This document shows positions 1-7,426 of a stretch of 64,000 nt of DNA, in pieces. Position 1 is the stretch's first letter, and each line of letters begins with the position of its first letter. Source of the DNA: Aegicerativicinus sediminis (GTDB taxonomy: Bacteria; Bacteroidota; Bacteroidia; Flavobacteriales; Flavobacteriaceae); NCBI RefSeq assembly GCF_015476115.1, contig NZ_CP064295.1, forward strand, positions 1,544,001-1,608,000, in the 5' to 3' direction. The notes beneath the pieces were generated by a model. That model saw only the letters and a program-made list of their open reading frames with translations. It ran no database searches and was not told the DNA's origin. The translations under genes and the position numbers were made by a program.

Positions 1-759
1 ACTAAAGAAGAAAACAGCAATAATTTGGCTGATGGGAACACCATCCAACAAACCCATGATTTTATAGTTGACAACTTTGGATATCTACACAAGCATGTAT
101 TCCTTTATGAAAGCAATAGTGTAATAACAGGGTTTAATTTTCAGGATCCGAATGTTACTGAATTAAAAACTACTTCAACTAGACGCACATTTACAGGATA
201 TTATCTCTATAATGTTGAAGAATTGTATATCGAGGTAGGAGATAGGCAGCCAAAATCAATGATATTTGCAGTTCCTTTCTGTATTAAGGTGAGTGGCCGA
301 AAAATCCAACTTATCACAAATACTTTTTCAAGGAACATAAAGGCTTATGTAGATGAAGAAATTGCACCTATGCGAACTGTAAACTCTGACAAAGCTATTT
401 TATCTGCTTTTGAAACCTCGACAAGATCCGTGATGCTAAAGCTGGATATTAATAAAGCTGTCAAGCAATTATGGGAAGACGATACAATTGATGCAAGGCA
501 GGTTACGTTTAAAGAAGACTGGTCTGAAGGTGTTACCAGGATGGACGAAAATTTACTTTACAAAGATAAATATCCAAATAGATATTTAGAGTTGCTGAAA
601 ATGCCGTTGAGAAAAACTACCTTTAAAGTATTGAATAACAACTATCCAATAAATCATTTTTATGCAGATCCTTCAATGGGGACCATACAATTTCCGGTTT
701 ATCCAGATGTAGAGGACCACCATGAAAAATTTTTAAACCATCTATTATCCAAAAATTGA
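1..759 (+). CDS. Unrecognised protein, 5' end cut by window edge
   Basis: The reading frame is open from base 1, so the true start lies upstream; the first possible start inside the window is a TTG at 25. About 252 residues are visible. They are soluble, have no obvious signal peptide, and I recognise no domain. The sequence has many aromatic residues and a mixed alpha/beta character. The stop codon shares one base with the ATG of the next gene (TGA/ATG at 757-761), so the two are almost certainly co-transcribed and translationally coupled. With the two small genes that follow it forms a three-gene operon ending just before a tRNA-Asn remnant, a typical place for cargo of an integrated element. 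The function is unknown. Confidence 0.75.
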   Translation, partial: TKEENSNNLADGNTIQQTHDFIVDNFGYLHKHVFLYESNSVITGFNFQDPNVTELKTTSTRRTFTGYYLYNVEELYIEVGDRQPKSMIFAVPFCIKVSGRKIQLITNTFSRNIKAYVDEEIAPMRTVNSDKAILSAFETSTRSVMLKLDINKAVKQLWEDDTIDARQVTFKEDWSEGVTRMDENLLYKDKYPNRYLELLKMPLRKTTFKVLNNNYPINHFYADPSMGTIQFPVYPDVEDHHEKFLNHLLSKN

Positions 760-1109
760 TGTTACCGACAATATTCAATCCATCCAAGCTTGAAAAAGCA
801 ATAAGCCAATTGAACCCGGATAGAATCTACCTTGAGAATATACGCGCCCTTTTAGGCACGAACACAACCATAGCCAAATTAATCTGTAATACCGCGGTAA
901 GACAGGGATATTTTGAGAAACGATTTGCAGTGGAATGTGGTAACGAAGATGATGGCAGGATAGTAGCTACATACAATTCCCAGGAAGAAATTCCGGAAAC
1001 AATAACCTGTGACCTCTGTGAGATGGAAGGCAAAAAAAGTACTTTCAAAAAAGAGGATCTCCGTATATATCCAATCTATAAATACATTTATGGTAATGGG
1101 CGAAGTTGA
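759..1109 (+). CDS. Small unrecognised protein, middle gene of three-gene operon
   Basis: This is a 116-residue soluble protein. An in-frame TTG lies one codon earlier, but the ATG at 759 overlaps the upstream stop and is the better start. Residues near 40-60 (around RQGYFEKRFAVECG) look like a winged-helix-style segment. A single CDLC pair sits near residue 85, which could be half of a zinc-binding site; I see no second CxxC. It overlaps the next gene by about 20 bases. I recognise no family, so the role is unknown, but the tight packing argues that it acts with its neighbours. Confidence 0.7.
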   Translation: MLPTIFNPSKLEKAISQLNPDRIYLENIRALLGTNTTIAKLICNTAVRQGYFEKRFAVECGNEDDGRIVATYNSQEEIPETITCDLCEMEGKKSTFKKEDLRIYPIYKYIYGNGRS

Positions 1110-1332
1110 TAAGCCAGTTAGAGGAACTGTAAATATTGTAAATCATATTATGATGCAATGGGTGCTGCTAATTGTAACACTTTCGATATTTATAGCTGTA
1201 AATGTAGCATTTATCTACATGCTGGTTAAAGGTTTTGATTGGGAAAAGACCGTTGTTGCTGGAGGAGCTGACATAGGTTATATGGTAATACTTAAAAGGA
1301 TTACTGATAGTCTTTTTAAGGTTGAAAAATGA
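1090..1332 (+). CDS. Small single-pass membrane protein, last gene of three-gene operon
   Basis: From the ATG at 1090 the product is about 80 residues; a second ATG at 1096 is equally possible. The frame is open further upstream but that part overlaps the previous gene in another frame, so the short form is preferred. A strong transmembrane segment (WVLLIVTLSIFIAVNVAFIY) covers about residues 23-42, followed by a short Lys-rich tail. The order of a large soluble protein, a small protein and a small membrane protein recalls many defence or conflict operons. That is only an analogy; no domain here is recognised. Confidence 0.6.
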   Translation: MVMGEVDKPVRGTVNIVNHIMMQWVLLIVTLSIFIAVNVAFIYMLVKGFDWEKTVVAGGADIGYMVILKRITDSLFKVEK

Positions 1333-1466
1333 TCATTATTTAATTCAAAATTACCGTTAATAAAATCGTTAATACAAATTGGGGACTTTGATAAAATCCG
1401 CAAAATTGAACAAAGACAATAACTGAAAACCAAACACTTACGTTGATAAAATTATAGGGGAGGTCC

Positions 1467-1510
1467 CTGTTAATCAAAGGGTCCTTGGTTCGAGCCCAAG
1501 AGGGGGAGCA
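1467..1510 (+). pseudogene. tRNA-Asn(GTT) 3'-half remnant, probable attachment site
   Basis: The sequence runs from an anticodon loop CTGTTAAT (anticodon GTT) through a complete T arm (CTTGG stem, TTCGAGC loop, CCAAG stem at 1484-1500) to an acceptor 3' strand AGGGGGA at 1501-1507, then GCA. The D arm and 5' acceptor strand are missing: upstream bases do not pair with AGGGGGA. A tRNA 3' half starting in the anticodon loop is the usual footprint of tyrosine-recombinase integration. The loop and T arm match my memory of flavobacterial tRNA-Asn, which I could not check here. Confidence 0.75.
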
Positions 1511-1516
1511 AAAGAA

Positions 1517-1547
1517 AAAGCCTTACAGAGATGTAGGGCTTTTTTTA
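1517..1547 (+). terminator. Terminator hairpin, copy A
   Basis: A 9-bp stem (AGCCTTACA with TGTAGGGCT, one G-T pair) closes a GAGA loop and is followed by seven Ts. It sits directly after the tRNA remnant, as the terminator of the original tRNA gene would. The same hairpin recurs at 4100 and 6119. Confidence 0.8.
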
Positions 1548-1583
1548 TAAAATCATTTTTCTTTATTTCAGCCGTGCTATTGT

Positions 1584-3788
1584 CTAGAGCTTCCATTTAA
1601 ATCCACCATTGACCACAAAGCCGTCAACCGGAGCATAAATGTCACGAAATTGGGGATCGCTTAAGTCACCTGTATAGATAGTATCAAATGCCGTTTGTCG
1701 CGTATCGAGAAAATTTTCCAGGTTTAAGAAAACCGAAAAATGTTCCCCTAGTTTTTTTTCGGTCATAAAACCAGTAATCCAATAAGCCTGTCCAGTTTCT
1801 CCATCTCCCAATTGCTGTGGACTAAAATAATATGCCTCTAAGCCCACCCAGAAATTATCGTGTTTCTCATACATAAGTACATTGTTCAAACGATGTTTCG
1901 CGACCAATGGGAATTTGCTAACCTCACCGTTATAATGCTGTTGGACATCAGCATAGGTATATCCCACAAACAGCTTAAAATCATGATAACTGAATCTCAG
2001 GTTGGTTTCAATACCTTTTGTATCCACCAAACCATTAGGCTGTTGGAAGATGTATCTATCGTTCTCTGCTTGTAATAAAAGTGGGTCATCAATCTTAGTG
2101 TAGAACAATAAAAGGTTGGTACTTAGGTTAAGCTCTTCTGTAATGTTCAGTCGATAATTAACATCAAAATTGGCGCCTATGGACCTCTCTGCTTCATAAG
2201 CATCAGGATCGATCGGTTCTATATTTTGAAATTGGAGCCGTTCCGCATCTTCATTAAAAACAGTTGGCGTTTTATAGCCCATTCCTCCTCCAATCCTCAA
2301 GGTTAGATCGTCAGCGGGTCTAAACATCAAAAAAATTCGAGGTAGTGCGAAGGTGCCATACTGGTTTTGGTAATCAAGACGAAATCCGCTCTCCAAAGTC
2401 CATTTGGGGCTTATGGTCCAGTTGTTCTGTACAAAACCTCCCAAAGTGTTCTCGGAATAAGACAAGTCGTTTTCATCAGAAATATGGTCTTGCTCAAAGC
2501 GATCAGTCCAGAGGTTGAGCCCCATAATCCATTCCATATCTCCATTTTGCAACACAAGGTTGGCTTCCGAAAAGGAAGACAACTGTTTGCCTGAAAAGCC
2601 ATAATCAGGAATTAGAAGTTGGCGATCGAAACTGTTAATACTGTTTTTCAAAGTGAGGATCGTAGCATCGCTTAAATCATGTTCAATTTGAAATTGGGTG
2701 AAGATCCTTTCGGTTTTATTACGCTCGAAATATGGATCTATCACCTCTTTGTCCTTTACATAATCCAAATTTCCCCCGAGACGGTCTTCGGTTACAAAGT
2801 TTACGCCAAAGTTTAGTTCAGTGGCTTCCCCTAGGTATAGGAACAGTTTTGGATTGAGGGTAAACCGATCAAATTTGGGGATGGCAGTAAGTCCTATATC
2901 CGCAGGGTCGTATGGGCTCCCGAGATTGTATGATCCGAATACGGTAATACCTACTATACCATAGCGTTCAGCATAAAACCCACTGGCATCTAGCCCCAAT
3001 GCAGAGGTACCATTCAACATAAAACTTAGTTCAGGTTCTTCTTCTGGTGTCTTGGTAATTAAGTTAACTAAACCAGCAATGGCTCCCCCACCATAGAGTG
3101 TTGAGGAGGCTCCTTTAATAACTTCCACCTGCTTGAGATCAAGAGGCGCTATTTGCATAAGACTAAGCCCTCCAGAGAATCCAGAATAAAGCGGCATTCC
3201 GTCGCGCAACAATTGGGTGTATTTGCCATCCAGCCCTTGTATACGGATACTGGAGTTATAACTGGTTGCCGAAGTCTGTTGTGTCTGTATCCCTGTACTT
3301 TCATTAAGTAACATGCGTATGTCGCCAGGCTTCATATTGCCTTTTTCCGAAAGTTCTTCGCCGGCAATAAACTCTACCCGTGTAGCAATGTCGGCAATGC
3401 TTCTGCTGCTTCTGGTGGAACGTATGACTACCGTTTCCATTTCTTCATGGGATGGATGCATTTCGAATAGCATGGGAAACTTAACCGCAGTGGGCGGAAA
3501 GCTTATAGTGGTTCGTATGGTTTCATATCCTAAAAAGCTTAGTTGTACCTTGTATTTGCCATCTGGAATATTAGTGATAACGACTAAACCTGAGGAATCT
3601 GTAATTCCCCCTATGTTTAATTCCTGAAACAACACATTAACACCTGTCAAGGGCTCTTCGGTCTCATGGTCCACTACCTTTGCTTCAAAGAAATTCTGTG
3701 CGTATAACTTAATGCTTAATGTAGGCAGAGTAAACAGTAATAATAGGATTGTAATAATATTACTGAACCCTTGGGACTGTAAATTCAT
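1584..3788 (-). CDS. TonB-dependent outer-membrane receptor
   Basis: A 734-residue receptor that would import a scarce ligand such as a siderophore or cobalamin across the outer membrane using TonB energy. An in-frame TTG lies 7 codons upstream, but the ATG at 3788 gives a clean signal peptide ending at LYAQ. Residues about 30-115 form a carboxypeptidase-regulatory-like beta-sandwich. The plug follows (about 120-245), with a receptor-typical region around LLRDGMPLYSGFSGG and VEVIKGASSTLYGGGAIAG. The rest is a 22-strand-type barrel with aromatic-rich strands, ending in GFKWKL with a terminal hydrophobic residue. At this length, and with no SusD partner, it is a classic FecA/BtuB-like receptor rather than SusC. 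The substrate cannot be told from sequence, and no Fur-like box was identified. Confidence 0.9.
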   Translation of the reverse strand: MNLQSQGFSNIITILLLLFTLPTLSIKLYAQNFFEAKVVDHETEEPLTGVNVLFQELNIGGITDSSGLVVITNIPDGKYKVQLSFLGYETIRTTISFPPTAVKFPMLFEMHPSHEEMETVVIRSTRSSRSIADIATRVEFIAGEELSEKGNMKPGDIRMLLNESTGIQTQQTSATSYNSSIRIQGLDGKYTQLLRDGMPLYSGFSGGLSLMQIAPLDLKQVEVIKGASSTLYGGGAIAGLVNLITKTPEEEPELSFMLNGTSALGLDASGFYAERYGIVGITVFGSYNLGSPYDPADIGLTAIPKFDRFTLNPKLFLYLGEATELNFGVNFVTEDRLGGNLDYVKDKEVIDPYFERNKTERIFTQFQIEHDLSDATILTLKNSINSFDRQLLIPDYGFSGKQLSSFSEANLVLQNGDMEWIMGLNLWTDRFEQDHISDENDLSYSENTLGGFVQNNWTISPKWTLESGFRLDYQNQYGTFALPRIFLMFRPADDLTLRIGGGMGYKTPTVFNEDAERLQFQNIEPIDPDAYEAERSIGANFDVNYRLNITEELNLSTNLLLFYTKIDDPLLLQAENDRYIFQQPNGLVDTKGIETNLRFSYHDFKLFVGYTYADVQQHYNGEVSKFPLVAKHRLNNVLMYEKHDNFWVGLEAYYFSPQQLGDGETGQAYWITGFMTEKKLGEHFSVFLNLENFLDTRQTAFDTIYTGDLSDPQFRDIYAPVDGFVVNGGFKWKL

Positions 3789-4056
3789 AAATGGGTGTTT
3801 GTAGTGCAAAGCTATAAGTTTTTACCGTACTTGCGATTTGAAGCTGGTACACTACGGATAAGTGAAGAAATTTTATGATTTGAATCGGTATTGATTCACA
3901 ATTCAGATCGGAAAAATTGGCTTAGAAAAGTGTCTAAGGAGATGAAATGTTACCTAACTTGAAGCACATAGGTCATGGAAGTTAACCGAGTTTAAGATAT
4001 ATAATAGGAAATCTATACGCTATTTGTTTTCTTAGGTTACTAACCAACAAATTCAT

Positions 4057-4090
4057 AGGATCCTTAATTTGAACCCGGCTGGGAACAAAA
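4057..4090 (+). repeat. Diverged copy of the tRNA-Asn 3' end
   Basis: The first 20 bases align with the stretch starting at 1478 of the tRNA-Asn remnant at 15 of 20 positions, and all five differences are transitions. Both then run through a G-rich block to CAAAA and are followed after a short spacer by the same terminator hairpin. The pattern fits an old, decayed attachment-site copy. Chance similarity is possible given its length. Confidence 0.5.
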
Positions 4091-4099
4091 TAGAAGGAA

Positions 4100-4127
4100 A
4101 GCCTTACAGAGATGTAAGGCTTTTTTT
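4100..4127 (+). terminator. Terminator hairpin, copy B
   Basis: A perfect 9-bp stem (AGCCTTACA / TGTAAGGCT) with a GAGA loop and seven Ts. It is nearly identical to copy A at 1519 and similar to copy C at 6119. No gene ends just upstream on this strand, so it is more likely a duplicated scar than a working gene terminator. Confidence 0.75.
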
Positions 4128-4394
4128 GGATAATTTTTACACATCTTGACAATCTTTCCATCTGGTTCATTTAATTTTTATCCATATCCTGCTTTGCTTA
4201 CTTAGATTTCCATGTTTAAAATTTATTAAATCTCATATGTGTCCTAATACGTTATTTATTTCATATCTTCATTTATTGGCAGTGATCAATTTTACAACTG
4301 ACCGCAATACTTTCCCCCTGATCAATTATTTTTTTTAGCGCATATATTTTAATAATACCCTTGGGTTTAAAGAACTTTTGTTAATTCTAATTTT

Positions 4395-5222
4395 ATGAAA
4401 AACGGAATTGTATACCTGTTAGTATCGTTTTTACCTTTAACTCTGAATTCCCAAAATTCTATTAAGAAGAGTGATGTTAAGACCACTGTTGACGAATACA
4501 ATTTCCTAACAGAAGCTTATACTAAAGAAAACAATTTTGAATTACTGGACGGTTATATTTTGGAATCCTTTGGAATTTTTGAATACGAAAAATTTCATTG
4601 TGAATCTAAGCTACTTATAGAATTGGGGACCAAAAATGTAAAAGCTGTTTTATTCGTTATTTCAAAAGAAAAGGAAAATGATGATAAGGTTAGATACTTG
4701 TGTTTGCCAATAAATAACGATGCTCTATTTAAGAAATTTATAGACTCCTATGGAAAATTGGGAATTTCAATGCACGGAATGCTAACATGGTTTGCACATT
4801 CTATTATCTCCAACCATATCCAACAAAAATTTAATGCTAACAATAGCAATATAAAAACCACGAAGGAAGAATTTGCCTTTCTAACCGAACAATATTCATT
4901 AGACAACCCCAGTAAATTATTAGATGGGTATGAATTAAAACCTTTTCAAACAGAAATTTTTGACGAGAAATACAGCTACGATTATCAATTATTTGTAAAG
5001 AGGGATACCAATAAGGTAAAAGCAGTATTAATTACCATCGCAAAATTGAATAACAATGGCAACAAGACAAAATATATAAGTATGCCATTTAATAATAAAG
5101 AATTACAAAAGAATTATGTGAAAGCCTCTATTAATTTAGGAGTTAATCTGGGGCATTATTTCGATTTGGCAAATTTTAATATGGTATCAAAAATCATAGA
5201 TAATCATTATAACACGAATTGA
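4395..5222 (+). CDS. Secreted protein with two tandem repeats, function unknown
   Basis: A 275-residue protein with a probable signal peptide (about residues 1-19, ending LNSQ). The mature part consists of two homologous units of about 118 residues, roughly 28-150 and 157-275. Matching landmarks are KTTVDEYNFLTEAY / KTTKEEFAFLTEQY, LLDGY in both, NVKAVLFVISK / KVKAVLITIAK and LPINN / MPFNN. The units differ enough to be an old duplication. It would act in the periplasm or outside the cell. I recognise no known domain. It stands alone between two terminator scars, which suggests it arrived as cargo. Confidence 0.75.
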   Translation: MKNGIVYLLVSFLPLTLNSQNSIKKSDVKTTVDEYNFLTEAYTKENNFELLDGYILESFGIFEYEKFHCESKLLIELGTKNVKAVLFVISKEKENDDKVRYLCLPINNDALFKKFIDSYGKLGISMHGMLTWFAHSIISNHIQQKFNANNSNIKTTKEEFAFLTEQYSLDNPSKLLDGYELKPFQTEIFDEKYSYDYQLFVKRDTNKVKAVLITIAKLNNNGNKTKYISMPFNNKELQKNYVKASINLGVNLGHYFDLANFNMVSKIIDNHYNTN

Positions 5223-5382
5223 TTGTGGTTCAATTAATAACACATCAGTAATTGCCTAGAGTTCTTGATTCAAACGTACCCTAACAGACCAAATTTTGAA
5301 TATAAAATCTCCCAGAGGATATTTTAATGGTAAATAAAGTTATTTCCAAATGTATAATTATCATAAATTAAAATAATAAAGT

Positions 5383-6030
5383 ATGAGACATATATTGATA
5401 CTCTTGGTCTTTACTTTTACAATTTTTTGTGCAGGGCAAGAAGAGCAGGTCTACAAAAAAGAGGAAGTAATGATGTTGGAAGATTTGGTCTATAAGAAAT
5501 TGGATTCGACACTGATTACAGGCAAAGTGATCGGTTATAATGTTAACGGCAAAAAAATATTGGAAGAAGCAAATTATAGTAAAGGTCGACTTCACGGTTT
5601 AGCTAGAACATGGTATGAAAATGGCCAGCAAAAGGTGGAACAAAGTTTTAACATGGGTAAGCCTGATACCAGAAGTAGATTTTGGTTTGAAAATGGCCAA
5701 TTAAAAAGTGATCAGTTTTTTGATGAGGGTCAATTAACCGGTTTAAACAGGGAATGGCATGAAAATGGTCAATTAAAACAGCAATGCTCTTTTTTAAAAG
5801 GTAATCCGGAAGGTATTTATAGAGATTGGTATCCTAATGGAAAAATGGAGCGTGAAGTCGTTTTTAAAAATGGACAGCCAAATGGTCTTGCTAGAGAGTG
5901 GTATGAGGATGGTCAAATAATGAAGGAAGCTCATTTTATCAATGGTATAAAAAACGGAAAGTATACCTATTATAATAAAGATGGCACTCTAGATAAAGAA
6001 GAAAATTGGGTGATGGGAGTCCTAAAATGA
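5383..6030 (+). CDS. MORN-type repeat protein (YwqK-like)
   Basis: A 215-residue exported protein with an N-terminal hydrophobic signal (about 1-18, with a Cys in FCAGQ that could be lipidated). From about residue 60 it carries successive repeats of about 23 residues of the form G-x-x-R-x-W-Y-E-N-G-Q-x-x-x-E-x-x-F, ending with KNGKYTYYNKDG. These are the variant MORN repeats found in proteins annotated as YwqK-family antitoxins and in many Bacteroidota exported proteins. The repeats form a beta-hairpin stack, so binding rather than catalysis is likely. No toxin gene is adjacent, so the antitoxin label should not be taken literally. Confidence 0.8.
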   Translation: MRHILILLVFTFTIFCAGQEEQVYKKEEVMMLEDLVYKKLDSTLITGKVIGYNVNGKKILEEANYSKGRLHGLARTWYENGQQKVEQSFNMGKPDTRSRFWFENGQLKSDQFFDEGQLTGLNREWHENGQLKQQCSFLKGNPEGIYRDWYPNGKMEREVVFKNGQPNGLAREWYEDGQIMKEAHFINGIKNGKYTYYNKDGTLDKEENWVMGVLK

Positions 6031-6116
6031 AACTAATACAATCAGGATAATCTATTTTGGGTACAAGATACTTTTTAATTATAGTGTGACTTACTAAATA
6101 ATTGTTGTGAAAAAAA

Positions 6117-6145
6117 ACGCCTTGTAGAGATGTAAGGCTTTTTTT
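6117..6145 (+). terminator. Terminator hairpin, copy C
   Basis: GCCTTGTA-GAGA-TGTAAGGC followed by seven Ts. It keeps the loop and outer stem of copies A and B, with G-T wobbles replacing two pairs. It lies between the MORN gene and the phosphatase gene and may end the MORN transcript. No clear tRNA sequence remains upstream of it. Confidence 0.7.
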
Positions 6146-6199
6146 ATTTTTTCAACTGGACTTTTTTGTAGGTTGCATGAGATTTGGACCTATTTCAAA

Positions 6200-6838
6200 A
6201 TGAAAGGGATAAAAGAGCTTAAAACATTCTATAAAAATCAATCAGATCAAGATTGCCTTAAGATATGCACGACCACAGCCATAACTCAGATTATTCTTAT
6301 CAGGCATGCAAGGCCCATAATTTCTCCCAAATCCTTTGTAACATTCGAGGATGCCGAACGGCATTTAACAGAGTATAGAAATAGCAGCGTTTATGCTGAT
6401 TTTAGGTCGCCAATTTGCACTGAAGAACTTACCGATGTGCCTATCTATCATAGCGATCTTCAACGTTCAAAGGAAACGGCAATGAAACTTTTTCCGCCCG
6501 AACTTTTTAAGCTTGAGGAAGATGCGCGTTTCAGGGAGTTAGATCGGCAGAACCTTAAACTACCCTTTAAAATGCCCTATAAAATCCATACCGCCTTATC
6601 CCGGATAGCCTGGTTAACAGGAAAGATGAAATATATAGAACTTCCAAAAGAAGCCTGGAAACGGCTAAAAGGGAATGCTAACTATTTGGACGCTTTAGCT
6701 CAAAAAGAAAAAGTTCTCATTATAGTTGCTCATGGTTTTCATAACTTTTTTGTGAGCCGATTTTTAAAAAGATTGGGTTATAGGTTGGTAAACAATGGTG
6801 GACATAAACATTTATCCGTTAATATTTGGGCTAGGTAG
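6200..6838 (+). CDS. Histidine phosphatase superfamily protein
   Basis: A 212-residue phosphoglycerate-mutase-like phosphatase. The ATG at 6200 is preferred to an in-frame TTG nine codons earlier. The nucleophile motif is RHARP near residue 35 (I-L-I-R-H-A-R-P), a shape typical of the broad-specificity histidine phosphatases. The downstream block HSDLQRSKETA supplies the second phosphate-pocket Arg, and IIVAHGFHNFF near residue 177 supplies the second catalytic His. No signal peptide is present, so it is cytoplasmic. The substrate is unknown. It stands alone. Confidence 0.85.
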   Translation: MKGIKELKTFYKNQSDQDCLKICTTTAITQIILIRHARPIISPKSFVTFEDAERHLTEYRNSSVYADFRSPICTEELTDVPIYHSDLQRSKETAMKLFPPELFKLEEDARFRELDRQNLKLPFKMPYKIHTALSRIAWLTGKMKYIELPKEAWKRLKGNANYLDALAQKEKVLIIVAHGFHNFFVSRFLKRLGYRLVNNGGHKHLSVNIWAR

Positions 6839-7030
6839 AATAGAAGAACTTCCTAATATTTTAAAGCGTTAAAATTAGGCCTAACTGAGATGAAAATCTT
6901 TTGTTAAAATTGTATATTTTTCCACAATTGTTGCTTGCCGAAATATTCAATTTAGGCCTCCGAATTACGGAAATCATCAGATTTGAATTACATTTTATTT
7001 GTATTATTGATTTGAATTTTAAAGCTCTTT

Positions 7031-7426
7031 ATGAAAAAAATTGAGGTTGTTGCTGGAATAATATTTTATAAAAAAGAAATTTTGTGTGTTCAAAGGGCGA
7101 AAAACAAACTTCAATATATCTCTGAAAAATTTGAATTCCCAGGTGGAAAAATTGAAGTAGGTGAAAGCAAAATAGCAGCTCTAGAACGGGAATTAATTGA
7201 AGAATTGAATATTTCTGTCAAAATAAAAGAACCTTTTTTAACGGTTGTTCACCAATATCCGGATTTTGAGTTAACAATGCATAGCTTTATCTGTGAAGCA
7301 GAAACCAAAAATCTTATTCTCCATGAACATATAAGCCACCAATGGCTTACTGATAATGAGCTTAAAAAACTTGATTGGGCGGCCGCAGATATACCAATTG
7401 TAAAAAAATTGGCGTCCAATGGATGA
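7031..7426 (+). CDS. NUDIX hydrolase (MutT-like), coupled to the helicase gene
   Basis: A 131-residue nucleotide pyrophosphohydrolase. The Nudix box is complete around residues 37-59: G-G-K-I-E-V-G-E then R-E-L-I-E-E-L, giving the metal-binding REUXEE core. The size and the N-terminal VVAGIIF start match the (8-oxo-)dGTP diphosphatase MutT group. The gene overlaps the next by 8 bases, so the two proteins are made together. In this setting it probably serves the nuclease-helicase, for example by processing a modified nucleotide, rather than general oxidised-nucleotide clean-up. That role is inference. Confidence 0.9.
   Translation: MKKIEVVAGIIFYKKEILCVQRAKNKLQYISEKFEFPGGKIEVGESKIAALERELIEELNISVKIKEPFLTVVHQYPDFELTMHSFICEAETKNLILHEHISHQWLTDNELKKLDWAAADIPIVKKLASNG

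Larger units (their letters stand above)
1333..1583. other. Intergenic stretch holding tRNA-Asn remnant and terminator
   Basis: No coding region is seen here. It holds a truncated tRNA-Asn 3' half (1467-1510) and a terminator hairpin (1519-1547). It marks the boundary between the three-gene operon and the convergent TonB receptor gene. Confidence 0.7.
3789..4394. other. Long intergenic region with diverged tRNA remnant and terminator copy
   Basis: About 600 bases lie between divergent genes. It holds the promoter side of the TonB receptor, a degenerate tRNA 3'-end-like stretch (4057-4090) and terminator copy B (4100-4127). A 62-codon minus-strand frame crosses the repeat and is not credible. 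No other gene is seen. Confidence 0.6.

Noticed and set aside
3982-4170. 62-codon minus-strand open frame
   Set aside because: It crosses the terminator copy and tRNA-like remnant and has no recognisable protein features.
5383-6030. Toxin-antitoxin interpretation of the MORN-type protein
   Set aside because: No toxin gene is adjacent and the protein has a signal peptide; the antitoxin label is a database name, not evidence.
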